DNA of 64,000 bases from Treponema sp. (GTDB lineage Bacteria; Spirochaetota; Spirochaetia; Treponematales; Treponemataceae), in NCBI GenBank assembly GCA_017935745.1, contig JAGBGX010000010.1:268873-332872 (forward strand), read 5' to 3'. The notes beneath the pieces were generated by a model. The model had not been told where the DNA came from. It ran no database searches and worked only from the letters and a program-made list of their open reading frames with translations. The position numbers were made by a program, and so were the translations under genes. Position 1 is the stretch's first letter. Each line of letters starts with the position of its first letter. This document shows, piece by piece, positions 22,011-30,589 of this stretch.

Positions 22011-23924
22011 TTATTGTTCAAGCTCTGCAAGTTCTTCCCACCGCGCATAGGAAGCTGCAAGCTCTTCAGTGAGAGTTCCGTATTCCTGTGCGGCCGCCTG
22101 AAGCCGCTCATATATTCCTGATGACAGCTCGGCTTCCAGAACGCCTTTTCTGTCTTCCAGTGCAAAAATCCGTTGCTCAAGCAGTTCAAATTCCTTCCGC
22201 TCGCTGAATGTCATTTTTTTCTTTTTCTGCGGACTGTGCGGAATGCTCTGGCCGGGCGCAGATTTTTTTCCGCTGTTTTTTTCTTCAGCCTTTTTTTCAG
22301 CTTCCTTCTGCATTTTGCATTCAATATATTCCGAGCATGTTCCGGCAAAAGAGCTTACGCTTCCATCGTCCTCAAGGACAAAAAGCGAGCCGCAGATTTT
22401 ATCCATAAAGCAGCGGTCATGGCTTGCAGCAAGAAGGCAGCCCTGAAAGGAGACAAGGAACTGCTCAAGAATGTTCATTGTGAAAATATCGAAGTCGTTT
22501 GTCGGCTCGTCCAGAATCAAAAAATTCGGGCTGCTGATAAGAAGCCGCACAAGGTACAGCCGCTTGCGTTCTCCGCCGCTGAGCGCACTGACCGGGGAGT
22601 GCTGAATTTTTCCTTCAAATCCGAACTGCTCAAGAAAAAGCGGCGCGCTTAAAACGGTTCCGTCGCTCATCTTGAATGTATCGGCAGCTTCCTGTATATA
22701 CTCCAGAACGGTATGGGTTTCATTTTCAAACTGCGGATTCTGCTCGTAATACGCGACTGCGGTGTTTTCGCCTTTTTCAATTTCTCCTGAGTCTGCCGTC
22801 AGTTTTCCGGCGATGATGTTCAGCAAGGTTGATTTTCCTGAGCCGTTTCCGCCGAACAGTCCGATTTTTTCTCCTTTGTTAAAACAGCAGCTGAAATTTT
22901 TCAGCACGGGCGCAGCGTTTTTTTCCGGGGAAAATCCCTTGGGAAAATTTTTTGAAATGTTCTTGAGCTCAAGAATTTTTCCTCCGAGGCGGCGGTTTTC
23001 AACATGCAGGGTGAATCCTTTTTCTTCTTGAATTTTTTCCCGGCTGAGCAGCGCTTCATCGCGCTGAATCCGCGCCTTTGCCTTTGTGCCGCGTGCGCAG
23101 GGACCCCGCATAAGCCAGTCCCGCTCAAATCTGAGCACCGATTCAATTTTGCGTTCCGTGCTGGCTTCTGCTTGCGCTTCCGCCTGCTTTTTTTCAATGT
23201 ACGCTGAATAGTTTCCGGTGTAAAGCTTTACCTTGTTCCGTGCCAGCTCGTAAATGCTTGTGCATACTGCGTCCAGAAAGTAGCGGTCATGAGTCACCAT
23301 GAGAACCGAACGTTTGGTTTCTGAAAGGTAGTTCTGGAGCCAGTAAATTGTTGAAATGTCAAGATGATTTGTCGGCTCGTCCAGAAGGAGAATCTTTGTG
23401 TCTTCAACAAGAACCTGGGCAAGCGCAACTTTTTTTATCATGCCGCCGGAAAGCTCTCCCATTTTCCGGTCCATGCCGTTCAGACCGAGCGTAGTGAGAA
23501 TTGACTGTATCTGCGATTCATAGTTCCATAAATTTCCCTTGTCCATTTTTTCATTCAGGAGGCTGAATTTTTTCTGCGCGGCCGGAGAGCCGTTTTTTTC
23601 AAGCTCGGCGCAGGCTTCTTCATATTCGCGGATTGTCTGAAGCTTGGGACTTTTTGACTTGAAGACGTGCTGCCTGATTGTGTCATCTCTGCTGTAAAGC
23701 GGAATTTGCGGCAGGAATGAAACGCCTGCTTCCTTGCTGAAGACAACTGTTCCTTCATCTGGAGAAAGAATTCCTGCGATTGTATTCAGGAGCGTGGATT
23801 TTCCTGTTCCGTTGCGTCCGATGAGCGCAGCTTTTTCTCCTTCGTTCAGTCCGAATGTTACGTCTGTGAACAGAGGCTTTTCCCGCCCGGTTTTTGCAAG
23901 GCCATGAACAGATAGAAGATTCAT
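22011..23924 (-). CDS. uup: ABC-F ATPase, Uup-like
   Basis: The 637-residue soluble protein has two ABC domains with canonical Walker A motifs (GRNGTGKST and GGNGSGKST) and signatures LSGGM and LSGGE, joined by a charged linker, with no membrane region. FERDWLMRGPCARGTKAKAR in the linker and the C-terminal coiled coil (KMTFSERKEFELLEQRIFAL onwards) are typical of the Uup group. ABC-F proteins act on ribosomes or on DNA branch structures rather than in transport. It follows the GH53 gene by about 100 bases on the same strand. Confidence 0.88.
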   Translation of the reverse strand: MNLLSVHGLAKTGREKPLFTDVTFGLNEGEKAALIGRNGTGKSTLLNTIAGILSPDEGTVVFSKEAGVSFLPQIPLYSRDDTIRQHVFKSKSPKLQTIREYEEACAELEKNGSPAAQKKFSLLNEKMDKGNLWNYESQIQSILTTLGLNGMDRKMGELSGGMIKKVALAQVLVEDTKILLLDEPTNHLDISTIYWLQNYLSETKRSVLMVTHDRYFLDAVCTSIYELARNKVKLYTGNYSAYIEKKQAEAQAEASTERKIESVLRFERDWLMRGPCARGTKAKARIQRDEALLSREKIQEEKGFTLHVENRRLGGKILELKNISKNFPKGFSPEKNAAPVLKNFSCCFNKGEKIGLFGGNGSGKSTLLNIIAGKLTADSGEIEKGENTAVAYYEQNPQFENETHTVLEYIQEAADTFKMSDGTVLSAPLFLEQFGFEGKIQHSPVSALSGGERKRLYLVRLLISSPNFLILDEPTNDFDIFTMNILEQFLVSFQGCLLAASHDRCFMDKICGSLFVLEDDGSVSSFAGTCSEYIECKMQKEAEKKAEEKNSGKKSAPGQSIPHSPQKKKKMTFSERKEFELLEQRIFALEDRKGVLEAELSSGIYERLQAAAQEYGTLTEELAASYARWEELAELEQ

Positions 23925-24027
23925 GGAGCCAGTGTATCACATTTTCAGAAAAAAATGAATGGCTCAAAAAGCGGGACGTTTTGAGCTGCGAGTTTGCTGA
24001 AATGTGTGCGCATTTCTTCATGTGAAA

Positions 24028-25197
24028 TTATTCGCTTTCATAGAACATGATTCCGTTTGCTTCCATTTCTGTAATCCAGCTGATGTCCGCACCCTTTGCA
24101 AAGCTGTCAGGCAGAATGCTGAATGATGCAAGGCAGGAGCCTGGCGTTCCGTCCTGAGTGAATGCGCCCATGCTGTATGCATTCCAGCCCCATGTGCTGT
24201 ATATGTCCGGCTTCCATCCGCCGTACACTTGCGGCTCCCAGTAAAAGATTCCCTGGCATCCGTCCAAATCTTTTATTCCGTCTATAAATTCTGAAAGCGC
24301 GCTGGCAGCCTCGGAAGAATTGGACTTCACGCCGACTTCGCAAATCATGACCGGCTTGCCGTAATCCTTGTGAAGAGACTGTATATTTTTGATTGCAAGG
24401 GAATTCATTTCCTTCCATGATTTTTCGCTGTTGTCCTGCGGATAATGTGAAAGTCCGATCATGTCGTAATTCACATTTTGCGCTTCTACACCGCTGAAAA
24501 ACCAATTCAAGTCGCTAGTTTTAAACGCGTTCGCAACGTGAATGATAATTTTCGCATTGGGAAAAATTTCTTTCGCCGCAGCAGAACCTGCGTTCAACAA
24601 TTCGGCAAAGTTTGAAAAATCGTCCTTTCCGTTTTTTGTATGAAATGTGAAGAGTTCTGCTCCAGAAGGAGTTTTTGCAGTTCCTCCGTTCCATGTTGCT
24701 CCGCTTGTGTTTCCGTCTTCATCCCAAAGCATTCCTGCGTTAAGCTCATTTCCAACTTGCACCCATTTGGGAGTGACGCCGCTGGCTTTAAGCGCCTGGA
24801 GAACGTCTGTTGTGTGGGCGTGTATTGCTTGCGTCAGTTCTTCCAGTGTTTTTTCTTTCCATGCATTCGGCTTTATCTGCGCGCCCGGGTCAGTGAATCT
24901 GTCGCTGTAGTGAAAGTCAATCATCACGTCCATGCCCAGAGCCTGCGCCCGCTTTGCTTTTGTAACGGTGTCGGCTTTATCGCAGTATGCGCTTCCGTAG
25001 CCGTCCGGGCTTTGCGGGTCAACCCACACGCGCAGGCGGATTGCGTTCATGCCGGTGTCCTTTAGCAGACGGAAGCAGTCGGCCTGTGTTTTTGTTTCGG
25101 TGCTGCCGTTTTCATTGTTTCCGCTGCCAGAGTCTCCGCCGGAACAGGACACAGTAAGCAGCAAAAGAGCCATGGCAGGCAATATGAATTTTTTCAT
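24028..25197 (-). CDS. lipoprotein GH53 endo-beta-1,4-galactanase, apparently circularly permuted
   Basis: GH53 enzymes cut beta-1,4-galactan side chains of pectin. The 389-residue protein has a lipoprotein signal (ALLLLTVSC), then starts at a point normally about 30 residues into the enzyme (QADCFRLLKDTGMNAIRLRV). Catalytic glutamates are in VQVGNELNAG and MICEVGVK. After the usual end (YSMGAFTQDGTPGSCLASF) come FAKGADISWITEMEANG and MFYESE, the first strand of the barrel, normally at the N-terminus. C-terminal YESE also joins smoothly to the N-terminal NENGSTETKTQADCF. Such an order is a circular permutation; the neighbour at 26304 has the normal order. The ATG at 25197 has GGAG upstream. 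Confidence 0.88.
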   Translation of the reverse strand: MKKFILPAMALLLLTVSCSGGDSGSGNNENGSTETKTQADCFRLLKDTGMNAIRLRVWVDPQSPDGYGSAYCDKADTVTKAKRAQALGMDVMIDFHYSDRFTDPGAQIKPNAWKEKTLEELTQAIHAHTTDVLQALKASGVTPKWVQVGNELNAGMLWDEDGNTSGATWNGGTAKTPSGAELFTFHTKNGKDDFSNFAELLNAGSAAAKEIFPNAKIIIHVANAFKTSDLNWFFSGVEAQNVNYDMIGLSHYPQDNSEKSWKEMNSLAIKNIQSLHKDYGKPVMICEVGVKSNSSEAASALSEFIDGIKDLDGCQGIFYWEPQVYGGWKPDIYSTWGWNAYSMGAFTQDGTPGSCLASFSILPDSFAKGADISWITEMEANGIMFYESE

Positions 25198-25333
25198 GGT
25201 GATTTTCTCCAGAAAGCTGCCCGGGAAAGCAGCAGGAACAGTGCTGATGGCAGCCTGACAGTTCCCGGGCGGAAAGGAATGTGAATGCACCGGCCGCCAG
25301 ATTCCAGCAGCCGGGCAATGGTGTTAGTGATAA

Positions 25334-26257
25334 TTACCAAGGATATGTTGCTGAAGTTGCATATTTTGAGTTGGTATCGTCATAATACAAGTATAAAATT
25401 TCTGATGTGCTGTTGACTAAATTATTATATACCGTGGTCGCCTTTGTATCGTTAGAAGAGAATAGCTTGTCATTATTATTTCCAGAGGAGCTGTCCTTAT
25501 AAATATCAAATCCTTCATCATTATTGTTGGCATCTTTTATCTTTAGTTTAATCTTATACCATTTTTCATGTTCTGTTGATTCAGTCATAATGCCTTGGGA
25601 ATGTTCCCAATTCCAACTGGTTGATAAGGTTACATCATTTGCAAATTCAATTCCTGTATGTTTCCAGATGTTTACGTATTTAGCTGGATTATTATAAGAA
25701 TAAAATACAAGTGTAATTGTTTTTTCAGTATCTCCAGTGGAATCTTCATTTCCATTTTCAGTGCCGCTGTTTCCGTCTCCGGATGAGGTGTCTGTATCGG
25801 AAGGAGTTTCTGTATTGGATGGAGTGTCTTGGGATGCAGAGCCTTCTTCTGCTGTTGCTTTTACAGTGGCAGTGCTGCTTACTCCCTTGATGTAAATGCC
25901 GTTTGAGTATGTGGAAAAATCTGTGATGCTCAATTCATATATGCACTCGGAGCTTTCTCCAGATTTCCATTTAATTTCTTGGTAATTTTCTCCGTTTTCG
26001 TCAACGATGCCAAACCACCAGTCACTCTCTGATGTGTAAATATTGGTTATGCTGATAGTGAGGCTTGATATGTTTTTAAGTTCATCAGCTTTTACCAGAA
26101 GCTGCGGAGTTTCCGATATTTCAAGCTCTTTTGAAACGAGTTCGCCTGCCCCCCCCGTTTCATTATCATCGTCATCAGAACTGCTGCTGCATCCTGCCGC
26201 TGAAAGCGCGAGAATCATCGCTGCTGTCACTGCCAAAACCGTTTCTAATTTTTTCAT
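25334..26257 (-). CDS. lipoprotein with carbohydrate-binding-like modules and G8 tract
   Basis: The 307-residue protein sits between two GH53 genes. It has a lipoprotein signal (ALSAAGC) and a Ser/Asp spacer, then two beta-rich parts: about 40-150 (SSLTISITNIY, WWFGIVDENGENYQEIKW, YSNGIYIKGV) and, after a Thr/Ser/Glu linker, about 195-305 (TITLVFYSYN, SWNWEHSQGIM, KWYKIKLKI). The second resembles a starch-binding-like CBM26 fold; I am not certain. Eight G in a row encode part of the spacer, so slippage would put the gene out of frame. It is AT-richer than the flanking GH53 genes. GGAG precedes the ATG at 26257. Confidence 0.78.
   Translation of the reverse strand: MKKLETVLAVTAAMILALSAAGCSSSSDDDDNETGGAGELVSKELEISETPQLLVKADELKNISSLTISITNIYTSESDWWFGIVDENGENYQEIKWKSGESSECIYELSITDFSTYSNGIYIKGVSSTATVKATAEEGSASQDTPSNTETPSDTDTSSGDGNSGTENGNEDSTGDTEKTITLVFYSYNNPAKYVNIWKHTGIEFANDVTLSTSWNWEHSQGIMTESTEHEKWYKIKLKIKDANNNDEGFDIYKDSSSGNNNDKLFSSNDTKATTVYNNLVNSTSEILYLYYDDTNSKYATSATYPW
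26149..26156 (-). repeat. intragenic G8 tract
   Basis: On the coding strand eight consecutive G (part of ACG GGG GGG GCA, Thr-Gly-Gly-Ala) lie just after the lipoprotein spacer. In the given sequence the frame is open. Gain or loss of one G would end the protein early. Confidence 0.85.
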
Positions 26258-26303
26258 GGTATGCTCCTTGCCTGTAATCTGTGCGCATGCGCGTACAGCT
26301 GCT

Positions 26304-28214
26304 TTATTTTTGCACAAGAACAACATCGTCAAAGTTGCCCCAGTTTCCATCGTTTGTGTCAAGGTAAATTCCGATTGTCATTTTTCCGTTTGAAACAGGA
26401 ATTTCAACCGAATACTGCTTCCAGTTTTTCCAGCCGGTGTTTGTGATTTCAGCTGAAACTCTGTTTCCGCCGTAATTTTCAGCGAACAGAAGAATCTGGT
26501 TTTCTCCGCCGCCGCCCATCGCCCAGACGGAAAGAATGTACGTTCCGTTTGCAAGGCCGGTGACTGTGCGTGTAAGCGTTGACTTGAATCCGCTTTTTTT
26601 CCAGTACTTGTATGTGAATTTTCCAGTGTGCGCGTTTCCCTTGTTGTTTTCCACAAAGCAGGAAGCGCCTTCGCCGTCCAGCTTCCATTCGCCGAGCTTT
26701 CCGCTTTCAAATGACGGATCAGAAATGAGGTTCAGCTGCTCCACGATTTTTACTTCTGCCTCAGGTGCAAACGAAGCTCCGGCAATTGTTCCTGTTACTT
26801 TCACTGTTCCAAGCGAATTCTGCTTTGTCCAGTCAGGCTCGTTCCATTTTACTGAAACAAGCTGCTCCTTGTCGTTTGTAAAGAGCACTTTTATTTTTGA
26901 AGGAAGCTGCGGATTTTTTCCCGGGGTCGTCTGGACTTCAAGCGGCTCAGTCAGCGCATAGGGCGTGAAGCTGCTTCCGTTTTTTGCAGAGCCTCCCCAG
27001 ACTGTCTTTACTTCGCCTTTTCCGCCGACAAGGTTCCAGACTGCAAGAGACGGCAGGTACCTTCCGTTAAAGTCAAACATCGCCTGATTTTCCCACGTGC
27101 ATCCTTCCGACTTTGAAAGCCCGGCTCCCTTGACTGGCAGCCATGCAGGCTCCCAGTAGAAAACTCCGGCTCCTCCTTTTACGGATGCGACTGCTGCAAT
27201 GACGTCCCGCACTGCGGTTGCCTGTCCCTGCACAGAAGGACGGTAGCCTGTTGTGTCATCGCTGAAAACGAGGAATGAGTTTCCCTGCTTGTCTCCGTCA
27301 TCGGGAGTGAATGCATACGCTGTTTCCGCTACAATAAGCTCCTTTCCGTACCGTCTGCTCAAGTCTTCCATGTTCGCTTTGAGCTGTTCCGTGTTTCCAT
27401 GGAAATAGGTGTAGAATGAAAGTGCGATTACATCGTAGTCAAGCCCGGCCGCCGTAACAGGATCAAAGATTGCGCGGTACAGCCCGTTGTTCGCTCCGTC
27501 AGCAAGGTGAACGGCGATTTTCTTTTTGGCTCCGTCCTGAGCAGAACGCACTCCGTTTGACGCGCTCTTCAGCAGTGAAATGAACCTGTCCATTCCGCCG
27601 GCTTTTTCGTTTTCAATTGCCCAGATTTTTCCCTGTGGCCACAGAAAGCCGTTGTTAAGCTCGTTTCCAATCTGGATCATGTCCGGGCTTGCTCCGGCTT
27701 TTGCAAACTTGTTGATTGAGTCCCTGGTGAATTGCTCAACGGCGGAATTCAGCTGTTCTCCCTTGAGGTTTTTCCATTTCTTTGGAACTGTCTGCTTGGC
27801 AGGGTCAGCCCAGAAGTCGGAGTAGTGAAAGTCGATGAGCAGCTTCATGCCGGCTTTTTTTGCCCGCACTGCCAGCGGAATGTCTGTTTCCACGCTGTTG
27901 TTTCCGCCTCCTTCCGTGGGATTGTTCCAGACGCGCAGCCGGATCCAGTTTACGCCGCTTTCCCTGAGAATGTCAAAAATATCGGCATCCTTTCCCTGCG
28001 CGTTCTTGAATGTTCCGCCGTGCTTTTCCACTTCCGCAAGCGAGCTGATGTCCACTCCGCGGATAAAGTCATTGGAAATTCCGGGGACGCTTTCCACCAG
28101 AATGTTCTGCTTGCATCCGTCCAGGGCGCGGTTCGGCGCGGCCTGCGCATGCAGGAATGAAGGGGTGATGACTGCGGCCATAAGTGCCGCGCAGCACACA
28201 TGCAGTTTTTTCAT
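26304..28214 (-). CDS. GH53 endo-beta-1,4-galactanase with Ig-like and CBM61 modules
   Basis: The 636-residue secreted enzyme has a signal peptide (ALMAAVITPSFLHA) and a GH53 barrel in normal order: FIRGVDISSLAEVEKHGG, WIRLRVWNNP, LLIDFHYSDFWADP, MIQIGNELNNGFLW with the acid/base glutamate, and LIVAETAYAF with the nucleophile. An Ig-like region (about 400-485, VKWNEPDWTKQNSLGTVKV) follows, then a C-terminal module (NLISDPSFESGKLGEWKLDG onwards) that resembles CBM61, which binds beta-1,4-galactan. AGGAG precedes the ATG. It is the first gene of the galactan locus and has a good promoter upstream. Confidence 0.9.
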   Translation of the reverse strand: MKKLHVCCAALMAAVITPSFLHAQAAPNRALDGCKQNILVESVPGISNDFIRGVDISSLAEVEKHGGTFKNAQGKDADIFDILRESGVNWIRLRVWNNPTEGGGNNSVETDIPLAVRAKKAGMKLLIDFHYSDFWADPAKQTVPKKWKNLKGEQLNSAVEQFTRDSINKFAKAGASPDMIQIGNELNNGFLWPQGKIWAIENEKAGGMDRFISLLKSASNGVRSAQDGAKKKIAVHLADGANNGLYRAIFDPVTAAGLDYDVIALSFYTYFHGNTEQLKANMEDLSRRYGKELIVAETAYAFTPDDGDKQGNSFLVFSDDTTGYRPSVQGQATAVRDVIAAVASVKGGAGVFYWEPAWLPVKGAGLSKSEGCTWENQAMFDFNGRYLPSLAVWNLVGGKGEVKTVWGGSAKNGSSFTPYALTEPLEVQTTPGKNPQLPSKIKVLFTNDKEQLVSVKWNEPDWTKQNSLGTVKVTGTIAGASFAPEAEVKIVEQLNLISDPSFESGKLGEWKLDGEGASCFVENNKGNAHTGKFTYKYWKKSGFKSTLTRTVTGLANGTYILSVWAMGGGGENQILLFAENYGGNRVSAEITNTGWKNWKQYSVEIPVSNGKMTIGIYLDTNDGNWGNFDDVVLVQK

Positions 28215-28272
28215 TGGCTTCTCCTAAGCTAAAATGATATGACACGGATAATTTACACGAGTTGACAATAAT

Positions 28273-28301
28273 AGTATCACTCCCTTTTTCGCATCTGTCA
28301 A
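28273..28301 (-). promoter_or_regulatory. promoter of the galactan locus
   Basis: On the minus strand TTGACA (28296-28301) and GATACT (28273-28278) are spaced by 17 bases, about 60 bases before the GH53-CBM61 gene. A second TTGTCA-like stretch lies inside the leader; no operator is obvious. Confidence 0.65.
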
Positions 28302-28452
28302 GAAAAAAAATCATATTTTTGAAAAAAAAACTGCGGAATTCAGCTTTTCATGCGAAAACTGCGCATATCAGCCCCGCCGTGTTCAGTCTGCGCTTCAGGA
28401 AAATTTTGCAAATCCTCTTGAAGCAACGAATGAAAAAAATTACAATAGATAT

Positions 28453-28992
28453 ATGTCAGATACGCTACTGGAAGAATTTGTTGATAAAAAAATGCTGAAG
28501 GCTCTGGAAACGCTTCTCGGCGCCTGCTCGGACGAGGAGGCTGCGGCTGCCTGTGTGCAGTTTTCCGCTGTGTTTGGCGGCGGCGAGCCGTTCGCGCGCA
28601 TTGCGGACAAGTCTTCGGACGGAGAGGCAAAGCTCATTTCCAGCTTCAACAAAAATCTTGTCCTGCTCATTCAGAAAACGTGGATTGAAAAGTCGGACGA
28701 AGAGCTGAAGGCGCAGGTTTTATATCAGCTTGAAGAATTCTGCGGAAATCTTTCTTCCGGCAGGTATGTGCAGTCGTACCGTGAGTTTTTTTCTATTGTT
28801 GATGATGTTGTCTACCTGATGTTCGGCGCCCAGGCAAAGCTGCGTGATTTTCCTGAGTATGCGCTGCGCATCGATCCTGAATTCGGCATTTTCTGGTGGT
28901 ATATGAAGAGCCTTCCGCGGGAAGCGCAGTGGACGCAGATGAAGTCGCGGATTGCTGTTCTGCTCGGAATGTATTTTCTGGCGAATTACTAG
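28453..28992 (+). CDS. conserved hypothetical protein
   Basis: A 179-residue soluble protein, mostly helical in appearance, with acidic N-terminus (MSDTLLEEFVDKKMLKALET) and aromatic C-terminus (FGIFWWYMKSLPREAQWTQM). It has no signal peptide, clear metal site or repeats. I do not recognise a family. It lies 21 bases before proA on the same strand and divergent from the galactan locus, so it probably shares a transcript with proA. No strong Shine-Dalgarno is visible. Confidence 0.7.
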   Translation: MSDTLLEEFVDKKMLKALETLLGACSDEEAAAACVQFSAVFGGGEPFARIADKSSDGEAKLISSFNKNLVLLIQKTWIEKSDEELKAQVLYQLEEFCGNLSSGRYVQSYREFFSIVDDVVYLMFGAQAKLRDFPEYALRIDPEFGIFWWYMKSLPREAQWTQMKSRIAVLLGMYFLANY

Positions 28993-29013
28993 CTGCTGCA
29001 AAGGGAGGCTGCC

Positions 29014-30279
29014 ATGAATATAGCTGAAGCCTGCGGACTGCTGCGAAAAGGCGCGTGCGAGCTTGCGCTTCATTCGGAATGCCGGAAAAACAAAGCGCTT
29101 CTGTGCGCCGCAGAATCAATAAGAAAGCACAAGGCTGAAATTCTGTCAGCCAATGAAGATGATGTGAAAAAGGCGCGCTCAGGCGGAATGAGCGAAGCCC
29201 TGGTTGAGCGGCTTGCGCTTAACGATGCAAAATTCGCCTCGATTGTAAGCGGAATTGAAGATGTTGCCAGGCAGGGCGATCCTGTGGGCAGGGTTGTGAG
29301 CGGCTGGAGCACTCCTGACGGAATGCAGATCCGGCAGGTGCGCGTTCCGCTGGGTGTTGTCGCGGTCATTTATGAAAGCAGGCCGAATGTCACTGCCGAT
29401 GCGTTTGCCCTTGCATACAAAAGCGGAAATGCAATTCTCTTGCGCGGCTCATCTTCTGCGCTCAGCTCAAACAAGGCGATTGTTGATGCAATTCAGGAAG
29501 GGCTGCATGATGCCGGGGTGGACGGCGTTGCAGATGCTGTTTATCTGTGCCGGAGCGCGAACCGTTCTGAAGTGAGTGAAATTCTTTCTGCTGTTGGAAA
29601 AATTGATGTTGTGCTTCCGCGCGGCTCATCCCGCCTTATAAATCTTGTCGTGGAGCAGGCGAAGGTTCCTGTCATTCAGACTGGGGCCGGCGTCTGCCAT
29701 CTGTATGTTGACGACGGAGCTGACATGGAGGCTGCGGCGCGCATCGCCATGAATGCAAAGACGCAGCGGCCGGGCGCATGCAATGCCATTGAGACAATTC
29801 TTGTGCATGAGCAGGCTGCGCAGGAATTTCTTCCGCGGCTTGCACAGCTGTTTGGAGAAACGGTTCAAATTCGTGCTGACGAGACATGCTTTTCTGTCTT
29901 GCAAAGCGCAGGATATAAAAACCTTGTTCCGGCAGCGGACGCAGACTTCGGCTTTGAATTCCTTGACTTTATCGTTGCGGTAAAAGCGGTCGCGTCTGTG
30001 GAAGGCGCAGTTGAATTTATAAACGCCCATAACACAAAGCACAGCGAATGCATTGTCACTGCCAGCAGAAGCCATGCAAGGCTTTTTCAGCAGCGTGTGG
30101 ATGCCGCCTGCGTTTATGTGAATGCAAGCACAAGATTTACTGACGGCGGCGTGTTCGGATTCGGAGCCGAGCTTGGAATCAGCACTCAGAAGCTTCATGC
30201 CCGCGGCCCGATGGGAGCTGAAGCGCTTACGACAACAAAATTCCTCATCGACGGAGACGGCCAGATCAGGCAGGGCTGA
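29014..30279 (+). CDS. proA: gamma-glutamyl phosphate reductase
   Basis: The 421-residue enzyme makes glutamate-5-semialdehyde, the second step of proline synthesis from glutamate, using NADPH. It is an aldehyde-dehydrogenase-fold protein with VRVPLGVVAVIYESRPNVT, NAILLRGSS, PVIQTGAGVCHLYVD and the catalytic cysteine in KTQRPGACNAIET, plus AELGISTQKLHARGPMG at the end. GGGAGG precedes the ATG. The glutamate kinase gene proB is not in this window, so the pathway partner lies elsewhere. A terminator and an R1 repeat follow. Confidence 0.93.
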   Translation: MNIAEACGLLRKGACELALHSECRKNKALLCAAESIRKHKAEILSANEDDVKKARSGGMSEALVERLALNDAKFASIVSGIEDVARQGDPVGRVVSGWSTPDGMQIRQVRVPLGVVAVIYESRPNVTADAFALAYKSGNAILLRGSSSALSSNKAIVDAIQEGLHDAGVDGVADAVYLCRSANRSEVSEILSAVGKIDVVLPRGSSRLINLVVEQAKVPVIQTGAGVCHLYVDDGADMEAAARIAMNAKTQRPGACNAIETILVHEQAAQEFLPRLAQLFGETVQIRADETCFSVLQSAGYKNLVPAADADFGFEFLDFIVAVKAVASVEGAVEFINAHNTKHSECIVTASRSHARLFQQRVDAACVYVNASTRFTDGGVFGFGAELGISTQKLHARGPMGAEALTTTKFLIDGDGQIRQG

Positions 30280-30305
30280 AATCCTAAATCCGCAGGAGGT
30301 GTAAT

Positions 30306-30340
30306 AAAAACTCTGCCTGAAATGGCGTCAGAGTTTTTAT
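30306..30340 (+). terminator. intrinsic terminator of proA
   Basis: AAAAACTCTG (30306-30315) pairs with CAGAGTTTTT (30329-30338), with the T-run at the end of the stem. The R1 repeat begins at its 3' edge. Confidence 0.8.
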
Positions 30341-30474
30341 TCGTGCGGAGGGTTTCATCCCTGCGGGGCTGCAAGCAGTACCCCGATGCTTGCGTCGCAA
30401 TGAAGGGTATGAAACCCGACTGCGATACCTTATGAGAACAACAACCTCGACGCTTGCGTCGAGGTTGTTGATTC
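30339..30474 (+). repeat. R1 intergenic repeat, full copy
   Basis: The element starts ATTCGTGCGGAGG. It contains the inverted pair GGGTTTCATCC ... GGGTATGAAACCC, then TGCGATACCTTATGAGAAC, and ends with a perfect 13-bp hairpin (CAACAACCTCGAC / GTCGAGGTTGTTG around GCTTGC). In the copy at 39786 the hairpin has AACAGCC/GGCTGTT instead, a paired change. An inverted copy lies on the other side of the pfkB gene. Confidence 0.8.
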
Positions 30475-30476
30475 AC

Positions 30477-30589
30477 AAGTTCGCGTTGCGAACTTCCTTA
30501 TCAAGTGCGTTTCTTCACTTCGTTGCAGAAACGCTTAAAAAGTCAGTCGATTGTTGAAACAATCTTCTTGACTTTTTATGGGAGAAAAA
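30477..30589 (+). promoter_or_regulatory. structured 5' leader before the PfkB kinase gene
   Basis: Stem 1 is AAGTTCGC/GCGAACTT around GTT. Stem 2 is GCGTTTC/GAAACGC. Stem 3 has an outer helix AAAAAGTCA/TGACTTTTT (30537-30545 with 30569-30577) around GATTGT/ACAATC capped by TGAA. GGGAG (30580-30584) comes directly after, six bases before the ATG. Stem 1 and stem 2 differ in paired positions from the leader at 10337. Confidence 0.8.

Noticed and set aside
24028..25197. Frameshift or truncated tandem GH53 as cause of the odd order
   Set aside because: One open frame contains every block exactly once, the N-terminus has a proper lipoprotein signal, and the two ends join as in a normal GH53 loop.
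30578..30589. ATG at 30578 as start of the PfkB protein
   Set aside because: This ATG is part of TTTTTATGGGAG in the leader, which is also present before the other two genes of the subfamily, where the ATG lies in other frames; it has no Shine-Dalgarno of its own.
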